From positions 1-9,422 of the forward strand of contig CALBET010000535.1 of the NCBI GenBank assembly GCA_937888665.1: 9,422 nucleotides of DNA, in the 5' to 3' direction. The DNA is from an uncultured Acidobacteriota bacterium (lineage in GTDB: Bacteria; Acidobacteriota; Vicinamibacteria; Vicinamibacterales; UBA8438). The position numbers were made by a program, and so were the translations under genes. This document shows positions 6,179 through 9,422 of this stretch, piece after piece. Below the pieces are notes generated by a model. That model saw only the letters and a program-made list of their open reading frames with translations, did not search any database and was not told the DNA's origin. The stretch's first letter is position 1, and every line of letters starts with the position of its first letter.

Positions 6179-7000
6179 GTGACACCAGCCTCACCGTTCC
6201 GCCCCGGTGGTCAGTACTTCGGGCCGTTGCTTGGCGTCGCCGCCGTCGCACTCGTGGCTGGGCTGGCATCGTTTTATCTTTTCGGCACGGAGGAGGCGCC
6301 GGCGGAGCCCGAGCCGGTGGTCGACGCCCCCGCATTTTCGGCGGCTCCCCCGGCCGCAGATGACCCGGCCCCTCCCGTCCCGCTCCCAGCGCTCGGCGAC
6401 AGCGACGCCCTCGTGCGAGAGCTCGTCTCGGCGCTCACGCCGCACTCGGCGCTCGCGGCCTGGCTGATCCCGGACCAACTCGTCCGTCTGTTCGTGCTGG
6501 TGGTGGAGAACCTGGCCGACGGCAATAACCCCTCGGCGCGACTCACGCCGCTGCGACCAACCCAACGGTTCCAGACGACGGACGACCCGTCACAGCCGAC
6601 CCTCGACCCGGCCAGCTACGCGCGGTACAACACGCATGCCGAGATTGTCGCCTCGATCGACCCGGTAGGCGCCGCTGCGCTCTACCGCCGGCTTCACCCG
6701 CTGATCACCGAGGCGTATGCCGAACTGGGGCACCCGGATGGCGGGTTCGACGACACGCTGCGGCGCGCGCTGGAGAATCTGCTCACCACGCCGGTCCTCG
6801 AGCGCACGGTGACGCTCGTGCCGCGCGCCGCGTTCTTCGAGTTTGCGGACCCCGCGTTGGAGGACCTGTTGCCGGTGCAGAAGCAGTTCATGGGGATGGG
6901 CCCGCGCAATGTGCGAGCCGTGCAGGCCAGCGTGCGCGACATCGCTCGGGAGCTCGGCTTCGCCCCGGCCGGCCTACCGACGCCCGAGGTGATCCGGTAA
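6179..7000 (+). CDS. DUF3014-domain membrane-anchored protein
   Basis: This 273-residue protein has a short N-terminal tail, one membrane segment (about residues 14-36, GPLLGVAAVALVAGLASFYLF), a Pro/Ala/Glu-rich linker (38-69) and a DUF3014 domain (PF11219) from about 69 to 258. Family features visible are LPALGDSDALVRELV, LVRLFVLVVENLADG, LDPASYARYN, ALYRRLHPLITEAYAELG, GGFDDTLRRALENLL and VQKQFMGMGPRN. The topology suggests the domain faces the periplasm. Its biochemical function is unknown and I do not propose one. The start is GTG at 6179, chosen because AGGAG (6165-6169) lies 9 bases upstream and no ATG occurs in the N-terminal region. The stop TAA coincides with the left copy of the GTAA direct repeat flanking the palindromic element that begins at the next base. 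A -10-like box is present about 110 bases upstream. Confidence 0.88.
   Translation: MTPASPFRPGGQYFGPLLGVAAVALVAGLASFYLFGTEEAPAEPEPVVDAPAFSAAPPAADDPAPPVPLPALGDSDALVRELVSALTPHSALAAWLIPDQLVRLFVLVVENLADGNNPSARLTPLRPTQRFQTTDDPSQPTLDPASYARYNTHAEIVASIDPVGAAALYRRLHPLITEAYAELGHPDGGFDDTLRRALENLLTTPVLERTVTLVPRAAFFEFADPALEDLLPVQKQFMGMGPRNVRAVQASVRDIARELGFAPAGLPTPEVIR
6997..7000 (+). repeat. Left GTAA direct repeat (candidate target-site duplication)
   Basis: GTAA directly abuts the first base of the 7001-7158 element and recurs at 7159-7162 directly after its last base. It extends to GGTAA (6996-7000 and 7158-7162) if the last G of the element is counted with the duplication. It includes the TAA stop of the DUF3014 gene. 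Confidence 0.55.
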
Positions 7001-7158
7001 CAGCCCGTGGTGAAAGTCCCGCGTCGCACCGAGACCGGCGCTGGGCCGGCCGAACCAGGCGAGAAGAGGGAAAATACCGGCAGTATTTGACCGATGAACA
7101 ACGCCGATCGGCCGGATTCAGCGGCGGTCGGATGCAGCGGGACTTTCACCACGGGCTG
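7001..7158. mobile_element. MITE-like palindromic element with 22-bp terminal inverted repeats
   Basis: The ends are perfect 22-bp inverted repeats: 7001-7022 (starting CAGCCCGTGG, ending AGTCCCGC) is the reverse complement of 7137-7158. Inward the arms still pair imperfectly: 7035-7043 with 7119-7127 (one mismatch) and 7046-7053 with 7108-7115 (perfect 8 bp, CCGGCCGA/TCGGCCGG). The apex is AAATAC (7072-7077) and GTATTT (7083-7088) around CGGCA. A 4-base direct repeat, GTAA, abuts both ends. There is no meaningful coding frame inside. Size, inverted termini and flanking duplication fit a non-autonomous transposable element; a structured RNA or long terminator hairpin is the alternative. I cannot assign the termini to a named IS family. 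A diverged end copy lies at 4860-4876. Confidence 0.72.
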
Positions 7159-7162
7159 GTAA
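7159..7162 (+). repeat. Right GTAA direct repeat (candidate target-site duplication)
   Basis: Second copy of the GTAA that ends at 7000, starting at the base after the inverted-repeat element. Four bases alone could match by chance; the exact abutment to both ends of a 22-bp inverted repeat is what makes it credible. Confidence 0.55.
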
Positions 7163-7189
7163 GGACCCGATCAGGAAGTTGATCATTCT

Positions 7190-7205
7190 GGGCGTCGAGG
7201 CGCCC
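7190..7205 (+). other. Small hairpin upstream of dut
   Basis: GGGCG (7190-7194) pairs with CGCCC (7201-7205) around TCGAGG, ending 7 bases before the AAGG (7213-7216) that probably serves as ribosome binding site of dut. It overlaps the GAGGCGCCCGTC dodecamer (7197-7208) shared with 4881-4892. An effect on translation is possible but unproven. Confidence 0.35.
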
Positions 7206-7224
7206 GTCCGGCAAGGCGCGAGGA

Positions 7225-7662
7225 GTGACGGCACTGCAGGTCCGAGTCAAGCGTCTGACCCCGTCGGCCACCCTGCCCAGCCGCGCCCACCCTGGCGATG
7301 CCGGACTGGATCTGTGCGCCGCCGTCGACCTCGACATCGCGCCGGGTGAGACCTGCCTGGTCGGCACCGGGCTTTCGCTCGAACTCCCGCGCGGCACTGA
7401 GGCGCAGGTGCGCCCGCGGAGCGGGTTGGCCTTGAAACACAGTGTGACCGTGCTCAACACCCCCGGCACCATCGACGAAGGCTACCGCGGGGAGGTCGGC
7501 GTGATTCTCATCAACCACGGCCGCGCAGTGTTCGAGGTACGCCGAGGGATGAAAGTGGCCCAGCTCGTCGTTCAGCCGACACTGGCGGTCGAGGTGACGG
7601 AAAGCCAGACGCTGTCGGACACGAGCCGCGGCGAAGGCGGGTTCGGATCGACGGGCCGCTAG
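7225..7662 (+). CDS. dut: dUTPase (deoxyuridine 5'-triphosphate nucleotidohydrolase)
   Basis: This 145-residue protein is full length for the homotrimeric dUTPase family, which hydrolyses dUTP to dUMP and pyrophosphate, keeping uracil out of DNA and feeding dTMP synthesis. All five motifs are present in order: AHPGDAGLDLCA (21-32), RPRSGLALKH (63-72), NTPGTIDEGYRGEV with catalytic Asp84 (78-91), RRGMKVAQLVV (106-116) and the P-loop-like SRGEGGFGSTG (134-144), whose phenylalanine stacks on the uracil. The start is GTG at 7225, supported by the family-typical LQVRVKRLTPSATLPSRA that follows at once and by AAGG 8 bases upstream. AGGAG at 7221-7225 overlaps the GTG and so cannot serve it. The gene begins 62 bases after the right direct repeat of the palindromic element; that element may have separated dut from an upstream promoter shared with the DUF3014 gene (inference). 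Confidence 0.97.
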   Translation: MTALQVRVKRLTPSATLPSRAHPGDAGLDLCAAVDLDIAPGETCLVGTGLSLELPRGTEAQVRPRSGLALKHSVTVLNTPGTIDEGYRGEVGVILINHGRAVFEVRRGMKVAQLVVQPTLAVEVTESQTLSDTSRGEGGFGSTGR

Positions 7663-7711
7663 CACCGGTCCTTCCCGCCGCTGCCTGCGGTTGCGTGGAA
7701 CGACACCCCCA

Positions 7712-7736
7712 GCCACCTGGCGTGGCGCCCCCCCCC
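7712..7736 (+). other. Hairpin followed by a run of nine C between dut and nadE
   Basis: GCCAC (7712-7716) pairs with GTGGC (7722-7726) around CTGGC, and a C9 tract follows at 7728-7736. A stem-loop in this place could end the dut transcript, but without a T-run this is weak. The homopolymer is also a place where assemblies and replication slip. Confidence 0.35.
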
Positions 7737-7779
7737 GTCGGCGAGTGATAAGGTGAAAACAGTCCGAACCCAGCGGCCT

Positions 7780-9422
7780 ATGACCAGCAACACAGACGAC
7801 ACGACGACGAACCGCCCTCTGCGAATCGCGTTGTGCCAGTGCAATCTCCCGGTTGGAGATATCGACGGGAACTTGCACCGGATCAGCGGACTGATTGACC
7901 AGGCGCGCGCACGGGGCGCGGACCTGACGATCTTTCCAGAACTCTCCGTCACGGGGTACCCACCGGAGGACCTGCTGCTCAACCCACGTTTCGCTGACGC
8001 GGCGGCCGCTGGCGTCCGAGACCTCGCACGCTCGGTCACCGAGACGGTGGTCCTGGTCGGACTGCCGGATCTTTCGGAAGACCTCTACAACGCCGCGGCC
8101 GTGCTGGCCGGCGGGACCGTCGCCGCGACGTACCGGAAGCATTTCCTCCCGAACTACGGGGTCTTCGACGAACAGCGCTACTTCGCGCGCGGCACGGACG
8201 CTCTCGTGATTGACATCGGCGACCTGGGCGGCGTCCGCCGCGTGCGGGTCGGGGTCACGATTTGCGAAGACCTGTGGTACCCAGGCGGACCGGGACAATG
8301 GGCCGCCATCGACGGCGGCGCCGAACTCCTGGTGAACCTGTCCGGTTCTCCCTATCACCGCGGCAAGGGCATCGAGCGCGAGCGCATGCTGGCCCAGCGC
8401 GCCACCGACTACGGCTGTTTCGTCGCATTCTGTAACGCCGTCGGGGGCCAGGACGAGTTGGTGTTCGACGGCCACAGTCTGGTGCTCGACCCCACCGGCG
8501 CCGTGCTGGCGCGTGGGCGCCAGTTCGAAGAGGACCTGCTGGTGGTGTCGATCGACGCGGTCAGCGCCTCACGGCGGCGCCTGCACGACCCGCGTTGGCG
8601 ACAACCTGGAGACAGCGGCGCCCAACGGCTCCGCGCGGTGACCGTGTCGGGCACCGCGCGCCCAGCCGGCGCGGTCGACTCAGCCGCCGACCGGTCGATC
8701 CCGCCCATCCTCGACGAGGACGCCGAGGTCTATCGCGCGCTGACGCTCGGCACCGCCGACTATTTCCGGAAGAACGGGTTTCGTCACGCCGTGCTCGGAC
8801 TCTCGGGCGGCATCGACTCGGCGCTCGCCTTGGTCGTGGCCGCGGACGCGCTCGGCCCCGACGCCGTAACGGCGGTCTCCATGCCATCGCGTTTCACGGC
8901 CGACATGAACCAAGAAGACGGTCGCGACCTGGCCACACGGCTCGGCGTCGAACTGCTGGAGCTCCCGATCGCGGACCTGGCGACCGCCTACGACCACGCG
9001 CTGGTCGACCGGTTCGCCGACACCGATCCCGGCGTGGCCGAAGAGAACCTGCAGGCCCGTATTCGCGGCAACCTGCTGATGGCGCTGTCGAACAAGTTCG
9101 GGTGGCTGGTACTGACCACCGGCAACAAGAGCGAGATGAGCGTCGGCTACGCGACGCTCTACGGCGACATGGCCGGCGGATTCGCCGTGCTCAAGGATGT
9201 GCTCAAGACCTGGGTCTATCGCTTGGCCGAGTGGCGCAATCGGGACCGTGAGGTCATTCCGGTCCGCATTATCGAGAAAGCGCCGACCGCGGAACTGCGT
9301 GCGAACCAGCTCGACAGCGATAGCCTGCCCCCGTATGCGACGCTCGATGCGGTGCTCGAAGCGTATGTCGAAGAGGATCGAAGCCCTGACGACCTGACGC
9401 GGCTGGGTTTCGACGCCGCCCT
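7780..9422 (+). CDS. nadE: Glutamine-dependent NAD+ synthetase, C-terminus cut by window edge
   Basis: The frame is open from ATG at 7780 to the right edge (547 residues seen), and the family's usual length suggests only a few dozen are missing. The enzyme makes NAD+ from deamido-NAD+, ATP and glutamine in the cytoplasm. The N-terminal nitrilase-type glutaminase domain (about 14-275) has the triad Glu54 (FPELSVTGYPPEDLL), Lys120 (YRKHFLPNYGVFDE) and Cys162 (ICEDLW). The synthetase domain (about 310 on) has the ATP pyrophosphatase loop LSGGIDSA (341-348), RGNLLMALSN, TTGNKSEMSVGY, GDMAGGFAVLKDV and KAPTAELRANQ. Both active sites are therefore intact. An in-frame GTG at 7753 is an alternative start adding nine residues; neither has a convincing Shine-Dalgarno. 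It lies 117 bases behind dut on the same strand; co-transcription is uncertain because of the hairpin and C-run between them. Confidence 0.96.
   Translation, partial: MTSNTDDTTTNRPLRIALCQCNLPVGDIDGNLHRISGLIDQARARGADLTIFPELSVTGYPPEDLLLNPRFADAAAAGVRDLARSVTETVVLVGLPDLSEDLYNAAAVLAGGTVAATYRKHFLPNYGVFDEQRYFARGTDALVIDIGDLGGVRRVRVGVTICEDLWYPGGPGQWAAIDGGAELLVNLSGSPYHRGKGIERERMLAQRATDYGCFVAFCNAVGGQDELVFDGHSLVLDPTGAVLARGRQFEEDLLVVSIDAVSASRRRLHDPRWRQPGDSGAQRLRAVTVSGTARPAGAVDSAADRSIPPILDEDAEVYRALTLGTADYFRKNGFRHAVLGLSGGIDSALALVVAADALGPDAVTAVSMPSRFTADMNQEDGRDLATRLGVELLELPIADLATAYDHALVDRFADTDPGVAEENLQARIRGNLLMALSNKFGWLVLTTGNKSEMSVGYATLYGDMAGGFAVLKDVLKTWVYRLAEWRNRDREVIPVRIIEKAPTAELRANQLDSDSLPPYATLDAVLEAYVEEDRSPDDLTRLGFDAA

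Noticed and set aside
4860..7158. Composite transposon carrying the SGNH and DUF3014 genes between two repeat copies
   Set aside because: The left copy is a single diverged end without its partner, no transposase is present, and codon use of the enclosed genes looks like that of their neighbours.
7001..7158. CRISPR repeats or a riboswitch
   Set aside because: There are only two copies in inverted orientation with no spacer array, and no riboswitch core that I can recognise; the flanking GTAA duplication favours an insertion.
7183..8475. Open frame of 430 codons on the minus strand across dut and nadE
   Set aside because: It runs antisense to two unmistakable enzymes and shows no recognisable domain or start signal.
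1..9422. Defence system, prophage, toxin-antitoxin pair or biosynthetic cluster
   Set aside because: Every sizeable gene belongs to a metabolic, housekeeping or exported-protein family; no nuclease, integrase, toxin or synthase motifs are seen, and no tRNA or rRNA is recognisable.

Overview
The window is GC-rich bacterial chromosomal DNA with densely packed genes, consistent G/C preference at third codon positions and short intergenic gaps (none above 300 bases). A secreted tannase/feruloyl esterase-type enzyme, a CHRD protein beside a small cytochrome c, a DUF3014 protein and a glutamine-dependent NAD+ synthetase together look like an environmental Acidobacteriota-type genome (Vicinamibacteria-like). 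That placement is a guess from gene content; there is no rRNA or other marker here.

Left part (1-2525, minus strand): a tannase/feruloyl esterase-family exported hydrolase (909-2525) is followed after 55 bases by a thiolase of the 3-oxoadipyl-CoA thiolase (PcaF/PaaJ) type, which runs off the left edge. Centre (2605-4720, plus strand): diverging from these across a 79-base gap are a family III CoA-transferase, a CHRD-domain secreted protein and a small exported c-type cytochrome. They are spaced 12 and 4 bases apart, so probably one transcript. The divergent gap holds a perfect TATAAT box only 11 bases before the CoA-transferase ATG and an 11-bp palindrome. Esterase, CoA-transferase and 3-oxoadipyl-CoA-type thiolase would fit release, activation and thiolysis of plant-derived aromatic acids, but that link is inference.

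Right part (4917-9422, plus strand): an SGNH/GDSL hydrolase lipoprotein, a membrane-anchored DUF3014 protein (GTG start), dUTPase (GTG start), and glutamine-dependent NAD+ synthetase, whose C-terminus is cut by the right edge. The last two are housekeeping enzymes.

The most notable non-coding object is a 158-base imperfect palindrome at 7001-7158 between the DUF3014 gene and dut. It has 22-bp perfect terminal inverted repeats, partly pairing inner arms, an apical hairpin, and a GTAA direct repeat directly abutting both ends. This is the signature of a small non-autonomous insertion (MITE-like). A lone, slightly diverged copy of its terminus lies at 4860-4876, upstream of the SGNH gene. Nothing else in the window points to an undescribed multi-gene system; the rest looks like ordinary metabolic and housekeeping genes.
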